NCBI GenBank assembly: GCA_036897095.1
Contig: JAYMSP010002432.1
Location: forward strand, 1 to 24,308
Origin: Plantago elongata
Taxonomy: Eukaryota > Streptophyta > Magnoliopsida > Lamiales > Plantaginaceae
DNA: 24,308 nt
Direction: 5' to 3'
Within the stretch, counting starts at the first letter, position 1; each line of letters opens with the position of its first letter. The notes under the pieces are model-generated. The model was not told the DNA's origin. It searched no databases and worked only from the letters and a program-made list of their open reading frames with translations. Of this stretch, positions 9,091-19,500 are shown in pieces. The position numbers and the translations under genes were made by a program.

Positions 9091-9600
9091 TAGGGGTGTA
9101 CATAAAAAATAACCGTCCACTCCACCCACCAAATCACCCGTCAACTACCCGCCAACAACGGTTAGAATTTTTATCAAAAATTATCTACGGATTACAATTT
9201 TGTAACCCGCCATTAAGCGGGTTGGTAGTAACCGCAACCCGCCACCCACCCGTTGTATATGTTACTGGTATGTATATTATATTTTATTGTATTAGATTAA
9301 TATTAATAGATTGTATTAAAGCTTGAGATTGTGTTATGTTTCTCTTATTGTTGTGGGTTACTTTATTGAGGACTTAGAGGTTATAAAATCTAATGTGTTT
9401 TTCTTAAACGCGTCATATATGCTATTATTTTGATGCGTTAATAAAGCACCAAACCGACCGCTTCAAGTAGTCAACCGACCTGCGACGGTTGAAAGAAAAT
9501 TCCACCTGTCACGATTAATGGTTTGGAGTTTTCTTCATAGGCGATTCGGTTAATTCTTTTTTTGATAAAAATCGTCCGTACTCGTCCGCATACACCCCTA
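9091..9600. mobile_element. hAT-like non-autonomous element (MITE), 510 bp
   Basis: The ends are perfect 10-bp inverted repeats, TAGGGGTGTA and TACACCCCTA. The subterminal parts are rich in ACCCGCC/AACCG-type motifs on one strand and CGGTTG/CGGTT-like motifs on the other. TAGGGGTGT ends are typical of plant hAT MITEs. No transposase ORF is present. The 8-bp flanks (TTACGCAG and AGATGAAG) match at only four positions, so the target duplication is lost or the boundary is off by a few bases. Confidence 0.68.
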
Positions 9601-9806
9601 AGATGAAGCAAGAAAAAGAAAAATAGGGGGGAACAAATTAAACATAGGTTTTGTTTCTAAATTCTTAATACTACCAGGATTATAATCAAATACACTTTTT
9701 TTTACATATTAAAAGTACTTTTATTCACGTGATTAATTCAAAAATCAAATCTCATATTATTTATGATCCAGATTCGGAGAAGTTTATTGAAGATTATGTT
9801 CTCATC

Positions 9807-9870
9807 AACTGAATAAAACTGAACTGAATAAAACTGAACTAAAGTAAAGTATAGAACTTAACTGAACTAG
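9807..9870 (+). repeat. Short tandem AACTGAATAAAACTG repeat
   Basis: The 15-bp unit AACTGAATAAAACTG occurs twice perfectly (9807-9821 and 9822-9836). Degenerate CTGAACT-like units continue to about 9870. I recall similar CTGAA tracts in Caryophyllales genomes, a weak taxonomic hint only. Confidence 0.6.
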
Positions 9871-10134
9871 TTTTAAGAAGAAGAGAAGATAGTCTAATAT
9901 ACCGACAATATATATGTGGTAGTCATAGTCCAAGAAATTACCTCATATCATTGGATATCATTAGCGCGAGGTGGAGTAGAAACATACGTTTTTCTTTTAT
10001 ATTCTAGGGATAAGTGTATGATATGGACGAGTGACAAGTTGAGTGTGCCCCAAATTTCCAGGTTGGGTCGAAACTTGAAGGTGGACACTGATATATCGAT
10101 GTACTAGCAGACGATACTTCCACACAATCCAACA

Positions 10135-10141
10135 ACCTAAC
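10135..10141 (+). promoter_or_regulatory. AC-type MYB element (ACCTAAC)
   Basis: ACCTAAC matches the AC-III form of the R2R3-MYB AC element found in phenylpropanoid gene promoters. It is about 226 bp upstream of the UGT start at 10367. A 7-mer can occur by chance, so this is only a candidate. Confidence 0.25.
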
Positions 10142-10366
10142 CCATATTTTTCTACACCACCTCACATGTCTATGCACTTTCCGATGCAAATTCGACACAT
10201 CCAGTAAACGTTATCCCTTAGAGATTTTCATGATATATTGATTTCCCATATAGTTTTCAGTACAAGAACGTTGACACATAGCAATATAGCATCCTTAATT
10301 CCGTATAACCCAAGAGAATCATCAGAAAGAAGCAACGTACCCTATAGAAGAAGACTAACAAAAGGC

Positions 10367-11782
10367 ATGGGAAGAATAGTCCTATATCCATCACCAGGCA
10401 TGGGGCATCTCATTTCCATGGTGGAACTTGGCAAATTCATCCTCAAACACCATCCTTCATTCACCATCACGATCCTCATCGTCCCGACTTCCTTCAACAC
10501 CGGCTCTACGGCCGCCTACATCCAACAAATCTCCGCCACCGAGCCCTCCATCACCTTCCACCACTTGCCCGTCGTTCCACTCGACCTCCAATCCTACCCC
10601 ACCATGGAATCCATAATTCTGGAAACTCTTCGTCGTAGCAATGACGACGTTCGCCATGCACTAGAGATGATTCATGACATCTCGGCTTTAGTCATCGACT
10701 TTTTTTGTACCCCGATTCTTCCAATTTCGCAAGAACTCAAGATCCCGACATACTATTTCCTCACCTCGGGTGCTTGCGCTCTTGCAACCACTTTATACTT
10801 TGCTACACTCGATAGAGTTACGAGTAAAAGCTACAAGGATATGGGAGACACGCTTTTGGACGTCCCTGGATTGCCCCCAATACCGGCTTCGGACATGTGG
10901 AGGCCGGTTATGGATAGAGCGTCGTCGGATTACAAGGACTTTCTCAGTCTATCGCATGATTTGTCCAAGTCGGATGGTATTTTGGTGAACACGTTTGAAT
11001 CACTCGAACCAAATGTTCTAAAATTCATACGTGAAGGAAAATGCAACCCGGATAGCAAAATCCCACCAGTTTTCTGCATCGGCCCATTATTGAGTGGTGT
11101 TGTTGCCAACTCTGAGCATGATTGTCTAAAATGGCTAGACACACAACCAACAAAGAGCGTAATTTTCTTATGTTTTGGAAGTCTGGGGCTACTCTCGGCC
11201 AGTCAGTTGCGTGAAATTGCAATCGGATTGGAGAGGAGTGGTCATCGGTTCTTGTGGGTTGTAAGATCACCCCCATCTAACGATAAGGCCAATAGGTTTT
11301 TACCACCACCGGAGCCGGATTTGAATTCGCTCCTTCCAGAAGGGTTTTTGGAACGAACAAAAGGCACTGGATATATAGTGAAGTCTTGGGCACCACAAAT
11401 GGAAATTTTGCGACATAAGTCCGTGGGTGGGTTTGTCACTCATTGTGGGTGGAACTCCGTGTTGGAAGCAGTTTGCGCGGGGGTGCCAATGTTGGCATGG
11501 CCTTTGTATGCCGAGCAACATTTTAATAGGGTCGTGTTGGTGGAGCAAATGAAGTTAGCTTTGACGATTAGAGAAGCGGATGGATTGGTGATCGCGAAAG
11601 AGGTGGAGGATAGAGTGAACGAGTTAATGGACTCTAGCTCGGGTAAAGGGAGGGAGGTGAGCGATCGTGTTAGGGAAATGAGCGTGGCGGCTAAGATAGC
11701 AATGGGTGAAGGGGGATCTTCTATTGTTGCATTGGCTCAGGTAGCTCAATTATGGAAACATGGTAAATTTTGTGACATTTAG
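10367..11782 (+). CDS. UDP-glucose-dependent glycosyltransferase, UGT88 type (copy B)
   Basis: An intronless gene of 471 aa from the Met at 10367 (MGRIVLYPSPGMGHL), aligned with copy A and with the family. The open frame extends 43 codons further upstream to 10238, but that part has no homology. Seen: catalytic His14, helper Asp111 (VIDFFC), FGSLG, and PSPG box 341-384 with Trp22 and Gln44, predicting UDP-glucose as donor. Roughly four in five residues match copy A. Differences cluster in the acceptor half (for example CALATTLYFATLD versus SVVAVALFLVTLD near residues 136-149) and around the GPLL loop (SGVVANSEHD versus NGGSNVLEHD). Likely a cytosolic phenolic O-glucosyltransferase with somewhat different acceptor preference. 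It ends FCDI, four residues longer than copy A. A tRNA-His follows 293 bp downstream. Confidence 0.94.
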   Translation: MGRIVLYPSPGMGHLISMVELGKFILKHHPSFTITILIVPTSFNTGSTAAYIQQISATEPSITFHHLPVVPLDLQSYPTMESIILETLRRSNDDVRHALEMIHDISALVIDFFCTPILPISQELKIPTYYFLTSGACALATTLYFATLDRVTSKSYKDMGDTLLDVPGLPPIPASDMWRPVMDRASSDYKDFLSLSHDLSKSDGILVNTFESLEPNVLKFIREGKCNPDSKIPPVFCIGPLLSGVVANSEHDCLKWLDTQPTKSVIFLCFGSLGLLSASQLREIAIGLERSGHRFLWVVRSPPSNDKANRFLPPPEPDLNSLLPEGFLERTKGTGYIVKSWAPQMEILRHKSVGGFVTHCGWNSVLEAVCAGVPMLAWPLYAEQHFNRVVLVEQMKLALTIREADGLVIAKEVEDRVNELMDSSSGKGREVSDRVREMSVAAKIAMGEGGSSIVALAQVAQLWKHGKFCDI

Positions 11783-12075
11783 TATCCTTAGGCTAGTTTG
11801 TATTCTTATAAAATGATTGGTGTTTTTTATATTTAAACATCAAATGAATGACTTCAACTCACAACAACACATCATTGTCATAAAATGATTGGTATTGAAA
11901 AATTCGATCCTTACTTTAATTATGGCTGTCCATTTTCCAGATTATGGTCATTGATTCATGCGATTTGTGGTAGCTTCAAACATCTGACTGGTTTCCTCCC
12001 AAACACAACAAAGAATTAATGGATAAGACATAATTAGATGGTATGATTAAGATAATCCCTCGCATTAACATTGAA
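11783..12075. other. Spacer between UGT copy B and tRNA-His copy 2
   Basis: This is the probable 3' UTR of the UGT followed by AT-rich DNA. The last 20 or so bases before the tRNA weakly resemble those before tRNA copy 1 (AATC-rich, ending near TTGAA/GTCAAT). Nothing else is recognisable. Confidence 0.4.
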
Positions 12076-12147
12076 GTGGCTGTAGTTTAGTGGTAAGAAT
12101 TCCACGTTGTGGCCGTGGAGACCTGGGCTCGAATCCCAGCAGCCACA
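12076..12147 (+). tRNA. tRNA-His (GTG), copy 2
   Basis: All 72 bases are identical to copy 1 at 6134-6205, including acceptor stem GTGGCTG/CAGCCAC, anticodon GTG at 12109-12111, the T-arm and discriminator A. Both internal promoter boxes are intact. It lies downstream of a UGT in the same orientation, as copy 1 does. Confidence 0.96.
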
Positions 12148-12201
12148 CTTTGACATTTTTTGATTTTTATGTACATAGTGTTACGTTTAAACACTAACAT
12201 A

Positions 12202-13134
12202 CTCCCTCCGATCCAACAAACTTCATACATTTGCTATTTCTAGCCGTCCCACCAAACTTCGTACATTACTACATAAAGCATGGCTAAGAATAGTACCGTC
12301 GCATTGTACTATTGTTAGTATTACGATCTAAACCATTAAATCAACTCAAGATTGAATCTCAACCCTCCAATTTTTATTAACCGACAAGCCGTTGCACCAT
12401 ATTAAAATATCTTTTAGGATTATTTAATTAAACATCCCTTTTATTTTGATCTTAACAAAATATATCCAAAACAATTCAAGATCAACCTAATAATAATTAA
12501 ACATTTCACAAACACCCAATTTTACATTTCTACATTTTGCAAAAAAAAAAAAAAAAAACAATATAAGGCTACCGGAGCTCCAGCGACTGAGCTTCCATGG
12601 TGGAAGCTCGATCTCGAATCTCAATCAAGCTTCCACCATGGAAGCTCAGACAGCTTTCGATCTGGAAGCTCGCCCGAGCTTCCATGGCGATCGGAAGCTC
12701 GAAACCGAAATGATTCTAAAAAAATAAAAAACAAGTCGTCGGAGCTCCGGCGGAAGTAGATTTGGAGATGATTTATTTATTTTTTGAATATGTAAATTAA
12801 CTATTTATGAGGGATGAGATTGTAAATTTACATAATTTGTATTTTAAAAATTATTTTAATTATAAGAATTGATTATAAATTAATTTTAAAATATTAAATG
12901 GTGACATTTGTCATATTTCTAGAGGTGTGCTATCGATAGCACGACGTAGTATTAAAATTAGCCAATCTCAACAAAGTTACCTCACCATTAACAAATAATA
13001 AACAATCTCAACTTTACATTTTACCATTAAAAGTATACTTTTTTTCACATTCTTCATTTTTTTTCATTACTTTAACTTTTTACATAAAATTACGCATTAA
13101 CTCTAATGTATGAAGTTTGATTTGATGGAGGTAG
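12202..13134. mobile_element. Stowaway/mariner-like non-autonomous element, 0.93 kb
   Basis: The left end CTCCCTCCGATCCAACAAAC and the reverse complement of the right end (CTACCTCCATCAAATCAAAC) form an imperfect inverted repeat. It continues into a shared CTTCATACATT, with about 24 of 31 positions matching. TA dinucleotides (12200-12201 and 13135-13136) give the TA target duplication typical of Tc1/mariner. CTCCCTCC is the classic Stowaway terminus. No transposase is encoded. The inside is AT-rich, with an A-run at 12541-12558, the palindrome cluster at 12570-12745 and a 16-bp palindrome GTGCTATCGATAGCAC at 12927-12942. It is longer than common Stowaway MITEs, so it may carry nested insertions. 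Confidence 0.7.
12570..12745. repeat. Palindrome cluster of GAGCTTCC/GGAAGCTC motifs
   Basis: The 8-mer GAGCTTCC or its complement GGAAGCTC occurs six times within 112 bp (starts 12589, 12602, 12640, 12664, 12676, 12693), plus one near-copy at 12627. They pair into hairpins: 12589-12609 (9-bp arms, 3-base loop), 12628-12647 (the inverse of most of the first), and 12664-12683 (9-bp arms, 2-base loop). The block is bounded by inverted CCGGAGCTCC / GGAGCTCCGG ends near 12572 and 12740. It is GC-rich inside an AT-rich element. Confidence 0.85.
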
Positions 13135-13136
13135 TA

Positions 13137-16100
13137 TTTTTTTCATGGGAAAACAAGATTTATGCATTAAGAGTTCAGAGATCAGAATTTTATAATTTCA
13201 ATTGGGCCTGGAGCTAAGTCCAACATGTTTCTGAGATGGAAGATCTCAATACAAATTCCAGCCCATCTCATGTGAGCCTAAGACTGTCCGCAATGCGTTG
13301 GAGGCTGATTTTCTTTTTCTTTTTCTAATTTAATATATATCCGTTCTAAATCGGTAATATATCTGAGAATACGAAATGAAAAAAAAAAATCACCAACGAC
13401 TATATTTTAATGTTTGAATTTTATTGTCACCTTCAGTTTAATGGACATCTTTTCAAATTCAAAATTCATTTTTCATAGTGTAATTTAACAATGCAGAATT
13501 TATTGGACTGATCACTGATCAACAAATCTTTTGTTGGACTCCTATGAACATCACTATTAGGTACTGTGGTACATGACTGTAACTTTTCATTTCGAGAATG
13601 GCTCAAGAATACAAACGAGTTAAATTTTTTTGAAAATTTTCTTTTTAATTGCCATAAATAAGGTAGTAGTTGAGCTCAATATCAGTAAATGGCATGCTAT
13701 ATTGTCATGTTTTATACGTCTTTTTGATTTAAAGACAAAAGGAAAACTGTCACACTTTTGTGGCCTGGCAAGGAAAGGATGTTACATCATTTTCAAGTCC
13801 AAGACTTTTTCCTAAATACATAAACGAGAAAGACAATTCTGCATGCATAGCTAGATTATTGGACTGTGTTTGTGCAAGTTTTTGGGGGCAATCTCTCTTA
13901 TGTGATAAACTAATTCCGGGTTATTTCAACTTTATATGAAAAATGTTGCATTCGGAAAATGTGATATGACACGGGTACGGATATGCTGGATAACAATTTG
14001 ATACTTCTAAATACATTCATTTAAACGCCCCATAATACTCCCCCCAAATCCAACTGCAAACAATGTCCAACTACGCAATCTTGTTGGTGCAACAAACTTT
14101 AGATTAGAATACACGTATAGATCGGGTATAAGAGATGCATCCATAATATTCGACAATTTAGTTATAAAAAGTAGTTATAAGAAATGGCAATCTAGAATCT
14201 TTATCTACTCATACTTATAGTAGTGAAGTTTGATAATGACATGAGATTTTAGTCAATTTTTGGGTGTTTTAGTCATGATAATTTGTTATTGTGGTTAGGG
14301 AAAGGATTAATATATAGGTGTTGTGATTTAGGGAACTGAAATTGGCAGAAGAAAGAAATAGACATAACGGCAGAACTTTTGTCCGAACGCCTTTGTTGGT
14401 TTGTGGCTCAGGAATTGAAACTCACGATTCTGTTATTGACGCCGTTAGGTATGTTCAACACATTCGACTTTTGTTCCGTGACATACTTATCGATTTCAAT
14501 TTAGTTTATGTTATGACATGTTCTAATATACCATTATTATTTACAAATATGATCGTAACAATTATAAACCGTGATATATACCAACTAATAGGCATGAACA
14601 TTAGCTGTACCAGCTAGACTTAAATTGCAGGGTAATGTTTGACTTTTTTTGTGGTAGCTGTGTACCTTCATTATCATCCAATCATGCATGATTTCTAGGG
14701 CTCCAGTGACATATAATTGATTTTGAATTTTCTACCTTAATTCATTTTGTGTTATTTTGGTCAGCTATAATATGGATTATCCATGACCTCAGTTTTAAAC
14801 TCTTATGTTTGAAAACAAGTTAAGAACTAAAAATATAACTTCAATTTCATCAAACCCTGGTTCACAAATTCGAAACTATTCACCGTAGTTTGGTTTTCGG
14901 TTCGAATTTGGTCAAACTCTAGGTGGACCATTATATGTTGGATTAAAACCTTCGAAGAAGGGTGATGAGGAAAAGCAATTAAAGCAAAATAGGTGGTGCA
15001 GGAGCCCCCTAGCAATGCAATGTCCTCTGCAAAAAATCTATTATGGATGAATCCTCCCTCATTTACTCAACCCTATTTATTGCGACCACCTACCTTTACC
15101 TACTTTTACCAATTCCAAACCTTTTATTATACGTTAATTCGTTATGGACATGTAACGATTTATTTATTTAGAACATAATACTACAATAAAGTATTATCCG
15201 TCAATAATATATACGGTAACTTATCACACACTAACCTTATTTTACCCCTGTTCCATTCTCTCAAAATGTCATTGTAGAGTCCCAATCTTGCACTTGAACC
15301 GAGGGTAGTGGAAAGTAAAAGAAGAAACCACACTTGATGGCGTGAAATGAATTCAATTGCTCCTCTACTTTTTCAAGATATTGGTCGATTATGGATGTGT
15401 AAAGAGGGTTCATGGCATGGATGAGTAAAGATAAAGTAAAGCAATATTCCCTCATTATTGATTGCATCATTAAGGTGTTCTAGGTAAAGCATCCTAAGTA
15501 GTTTATCTACCTAGTAACTTTAGCATCTCCCAATAAGGCATGCAATATATGATGGGCATATATGTGAATGTAATAACCTATTTAAGGGATAAATCGGAAT
15601 CTTCCATATTTCAAATCGTTATATCATTGATGGCGTATAATGCTATTAAATAAAAATAAACCTCATAACTGATGAACATCGATAATCATAATTTAGTGAT
15701 AATTATTATAAATATCTATATTGATTATTACTTATAATCAATACTCAATATCATAAATATGTCTGGTACTTCTGATTATTGAATTTTATCGGTAACCTTC
15801 TCTTAACGACATTTAGATTACAAAATTTTATCATTTCAAACAAAAAAAATAATCCGAAAACGTTAAAAATCAATAAAACTTTAAATGAAAATAAAGTGGT
15901 CTATTTCAACAAAATATGTAAATATAAATTTAAACTTTTTTTTCAAAAAATAGTTTATTAACCTACTACAAGTTGTATAAAATGTAAAAGGTACATAATT
16001 TAAAGTGAGCATCAGTCACTACAAAATGATACGGAAAATATATTTTTTTGTATTTGTTTTTAAATAAAAATGTGTCAATAATATTGTTTACCCATACTCC

Positions 16101-16200
16101 ACGTAAAAGCCATGAAATGCCAAACTCATTAATCATTAAAACTAACAAAATAAAAAAGTCATACATTTAACAACTTTAGAACACATTTTTCAACATAAAA
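13137..16200. other. Intergenic, no recognisable gene
   Basis: About 3 kb of AT-rich DNA. The longest frames (91 codons near 14342, with no ATG at its start; 69 codons at 15261-15470 on the minus strand) have no domain I recognise and no consistent splice context. No tRNA, no clear transposon ends and no tandem array were seen. Confidence 0.55.
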
Positions 16201-16530
16201 TACACTCACACCACATTTTCTTCCTTTTGCCCGTTAAAAGCCTTCTCTTCATTCTCACCTGAAAACTTTCACTCCACTTTCCGGCCAATTTCCGGTCGAC
16301 AAAAAACCCTCCACTTTCCCAATCTCTCTCCCAACTGCATTTCCTCCTCTAACCACTGATTCCTTGCTGTCAGTTTTCCTTTCTCTCAATCTAAACCTCC
16401 ATAAAAACCGAACCTTTTGCATAAAAACTGAACCTTTTGCAAAAAAAACTGCAACTTTACAGCCAGTTACTCAAGAAAACACAGCAATGCCTTAACCACA
16501 CCCGCATTTTCCACCCAATTTCTCGAAAAA
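16201..16530 (+). promoter_or_regulatory. 5' leader and proximal promoter of the receptor kinase
   Basis: The strand becomes pyrimidine-rich (TTCTTCC, CTTCTC and CTCTCTCCC tracts), as is common around plant transcription starts and 5' UTRs. A 20-bp unit of the type CATAAAAACTGAACCTTTTG is repeated in tandem at about 16399-16440. A minimal upstream ORF lies at 16487-16495. No obvious TATA box. Confidence 0.5.
16487..16495 (+). promoter_or_regulatory. Minimal upstream ORF (ATG-CCT-TAA)
   Basis: A two-codon uORF ends 35 bp before the receptor kinase ATG at 16531. Its ATG context (CAGCAATGC) is moderate. If transcription starts upstream, ribosomes would have to reinitiate or leak past it, which could lower translation. 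Confidence 0.4.
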
Positions 16531-19500
16531 ATGAGAAGCTTCACTTCCCTTATCTTGCTCCACTTTCTCTTGTTATCTATCTCAGTCAATTGCCTTAGCC
16601 CCTCGCTAAACGATGACGTTTTGGGCCTAATTGTGTTCAAAGCAGACCTTCAAGATCCAAATGGGAAGCTTGCGTCGTGGAATGAGGAAGACGATAGCCC
16701 TTGTAGCAATTGGGTTGGTGTGAAATGCAATCCTAGATCCAACCGAGTCTCAGACCTTGTTCTTGATGGTTTTGGGCTTTCAGGTAAGCTAGGCAGGGGC
16801 TTACTTCAGCTCAAGTTTCTTCGAAAGCTTTCGTTGTCGAAAAACAATCTTACTGGTAGTGTTACCCTTAGTTTTGCTGAATTGTCTGATTTGAGGGTGT
16901 TGGACTTGAGTGAGAATGGTTTTGAGAGCTTTCCTAGTGACTTGTTTGCAAAATGTGGTTCTTTGAGGTCTGTTTCATTAGCTGGTAACAAGTTTTCGGG
17001 TCCGGTTCCGGATAGCTTGGGCCCTTGTTCGTCTCTTGCTGCGTTGGACTTGTCGAAAAATCGGTTTTCGGGTCCATTGCCGTTGAGTGTCTGGTCATTG
17101 TCTGGGGTTAGGTCACTTGACATGTCTGATAATTTGTTGGAAGGTGAAATTCCTCAGGATATTGAACATTTGAACAATTTGAGGTCTGTTAGTTTGAGGA
17201 ATAATAGGTTTACGGGTTCGATTCCGGATGGGATTGGGAGCTGTTTGTTGTTGAGGTCGATCGATTTTAGTGGAAATTTGTTCACCGGAGAGCTTCCGAG
17301 TGGAATGCAGAAGCTTTCATTGTGTAGAAGTCTGGTTTTGGGTGGGAATGGGCTGGTTGGGCTAATGCCTGATTGGATTGGAGATATGAAGAGTCTTGAG
17401 ACAGTTGATGTTTCGGGGAATAACTTTACGGGCCAGATTCCAGATACGTTTGGGAAGCTTCAGTCATTGAAGGTCTTGAATGTGTCGAGGAATTTGTTGG
17501 CTGGGAGCTTGCCTGAGTCCATGAGTAGCTGTTTGAATCTTTTGACATTTGATGTTAGTCGTAATTCTTTGACTGGGAATGTCCCTTCCTGGTTGTTTAA
17601 GCTTGGGTTGGAGCAAGTTGTTTTATCGGATAACAAGTTTGGTGGGAGCGCTGGTGATGCATTAGATTCATCGGTTGAGCATTCGAAGAGAAAGGTTGTT
17701 GTTTTGGATTTGTCGCGAAATAAGCTGACCGGAGAGATTACACATGCTCTTGGTGATTTTAGCAGTTTGCAGATTCTGAATATGGCAGGCAATGCATTTG
17801 TGGGAAGCGTTCCAGCAAGTATTGGCCGATTGAAGACGTTAAATGTTCTGGATTTGAGCGAGAATCGGTTAAATGATCGCATTCCTTCTGAGATTGGAGA
17901 TGCCACGAGTCTTAATGAATTGAAACTGGAAAAGAACAACTTGGCGGGCTATGTTCCGGAATCGATTGGGAAATGCACTTCACTTACCACTCTGTAAGTT
18001 TTCTGCAGGCATCATGGGTTTTACTTACCGTGTTCCATGTTTCTGTTTTGTAGCTGGTGTATTGATTTGAGCCATCTTTATGTGATTTGTCATGTAGCTT
18101 TTGGATAGTATTACAGTTTCAATACTACAGTCAATTTTGATTAGATGTTACCTAGTTATTGCAATTAGGGTCCAAGTAATCTTTTTAGATCTTCGGAGTT
18201 TTTCTTGATTCATGCTGACTTCTGTGACGTCCAATATTCTGCAGGTCGCTTGCGCATAATAAAATTACCGGTCCTATTCCTTCATCGCTTGAAAAGCTTA
18301 CTTACCTCCAAACAGTAGACTTATCTTTTAATGAGCTAACCGGAACGCTACCAAAGCAACTTACGAATCTTGTCCATCTTCAATCATTCAACATTTCACA
18401 CAATAAGCTCGAAGGAGAACTCCCGACTGGTAATTTCTTTAACACCATCGCTCCGTCATCTGTTTCTGATAATCCCTCTCTCTGTGGAGCTGCAGTCAAT
18501 AGAACTTGCCACACCAAACTCCCGAAACCAATTGTACTCAATCCCAACTCCACCGATGCGACACCTGGCACTGCCCCTCAGACCTTTCAAAATAGGAAAA
18601 AGATCCTCAGCATTTCGGCTCTAATTGCCATTGGTGCAGCAGCTGCAATTGTCATTGGCGTAATTGCAATCACTGTCCTCAACCTTCGTGTCCGGTCTTC
18701 TACCTCCCGTGCTCCTGTGGCTCTCACTTTCTCTGGTGGGGATGACTATAGCCATTCATCTTCTAATGATAACGATTCTGGAAAGTTGGTGATGTTTTCT
18801 GGTGATCCAGAGTTTAGCACTGGGACCCATGCTCTTCTCAATAAAGATTGCGAGCTAGGACGTGGAGGATTTGGGGCTGTGTACCGAACCATGCTCAAAG
18901 ACGGGCGTTCGGTTGCCATCAAGAAGTTAACAGTTTCAAGTCTTGTTAAGTCACAGGATGATTTTGAGCGGGAAGTGAAGAAACTCGCAAAGGTTCGTCA
19001 TGATAATATTGTCACACTTGAGGGCTATTATTGGACTCAGTCGCTGCAACTTCTCATATACGAGTATGTCTCTGGTGGAAATTTGTACAAGCATCTCCAT
19101 GAAAGGTCTGGCGGAAACTACTTGTCATGGAACGAAAGATTTGAAGTTATTCTTGGAGCTGCTAAGGGCTTATCTCATTTGCATCAGATGAACGTAATCC
19201 ATTACAACTTAAAGTCGAGCAATATCTTGATTGATGAGTCAGGGGCAGCTAAAGTAGCAGATTATGGTTTAGCCAGACTACTGCCCATGTTGGATCGTTA
19301 TGTGTTGAGCAGCAAGATCCAGAGTGCCCTCGGATACATGGCACCTGAATTTGCATGCAGAACAGTAAAAATAACTGAAAAGTGTGATGTGTATGGATTT
19401 GGTGTTCTGATTCTTGAGGTGGTCACGGGTAAGAGACCCGTTGAATACATGGAGGATGATGTTGTTGTGCTTTCTGACATGGTTCGAGGAGCACTGGACG

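Larger units (their letters stand above)
9601..10366. other. Spacer and upstream region of UGT copy B
   Basis: It holds a short tandem repeat (9807-9840) and an ACCTAAC motif (10135-10141). The open frame from 10238 runs into the UGT without a stop, but its 43 codons have no counterpart in the other UGTs. It is more likely 5' UTR plus promoter DNA than an N-terminal extension. Confidence 0.5.

Noticed and set aside
10238..10366. 43-residue N-terminal extension of UGT copy B
   Set aside because: Not shared with copy A or the pseudogene, no targeting-signal character, and the family start MGxIVLYPSPGMGH begins at 10367.
14342..14617. 91-codon open frame in the spacer before the receptor kinase
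   Set aside because: It begins at TTG, has no homology I can recognise and no neighbouring exons in a consistent frame.
15261..15470. 69-codon minus-strand ORF
   Set aside because: Starts with ATG but shows no known domain; length is within chance expectation.
17460..17939. 159-codon ORF antisense to the LRR exon
   Set aside because: A shadow of the leucine-rich-repeat coding frame; Leu-rich codons read backwards leave long open frames.
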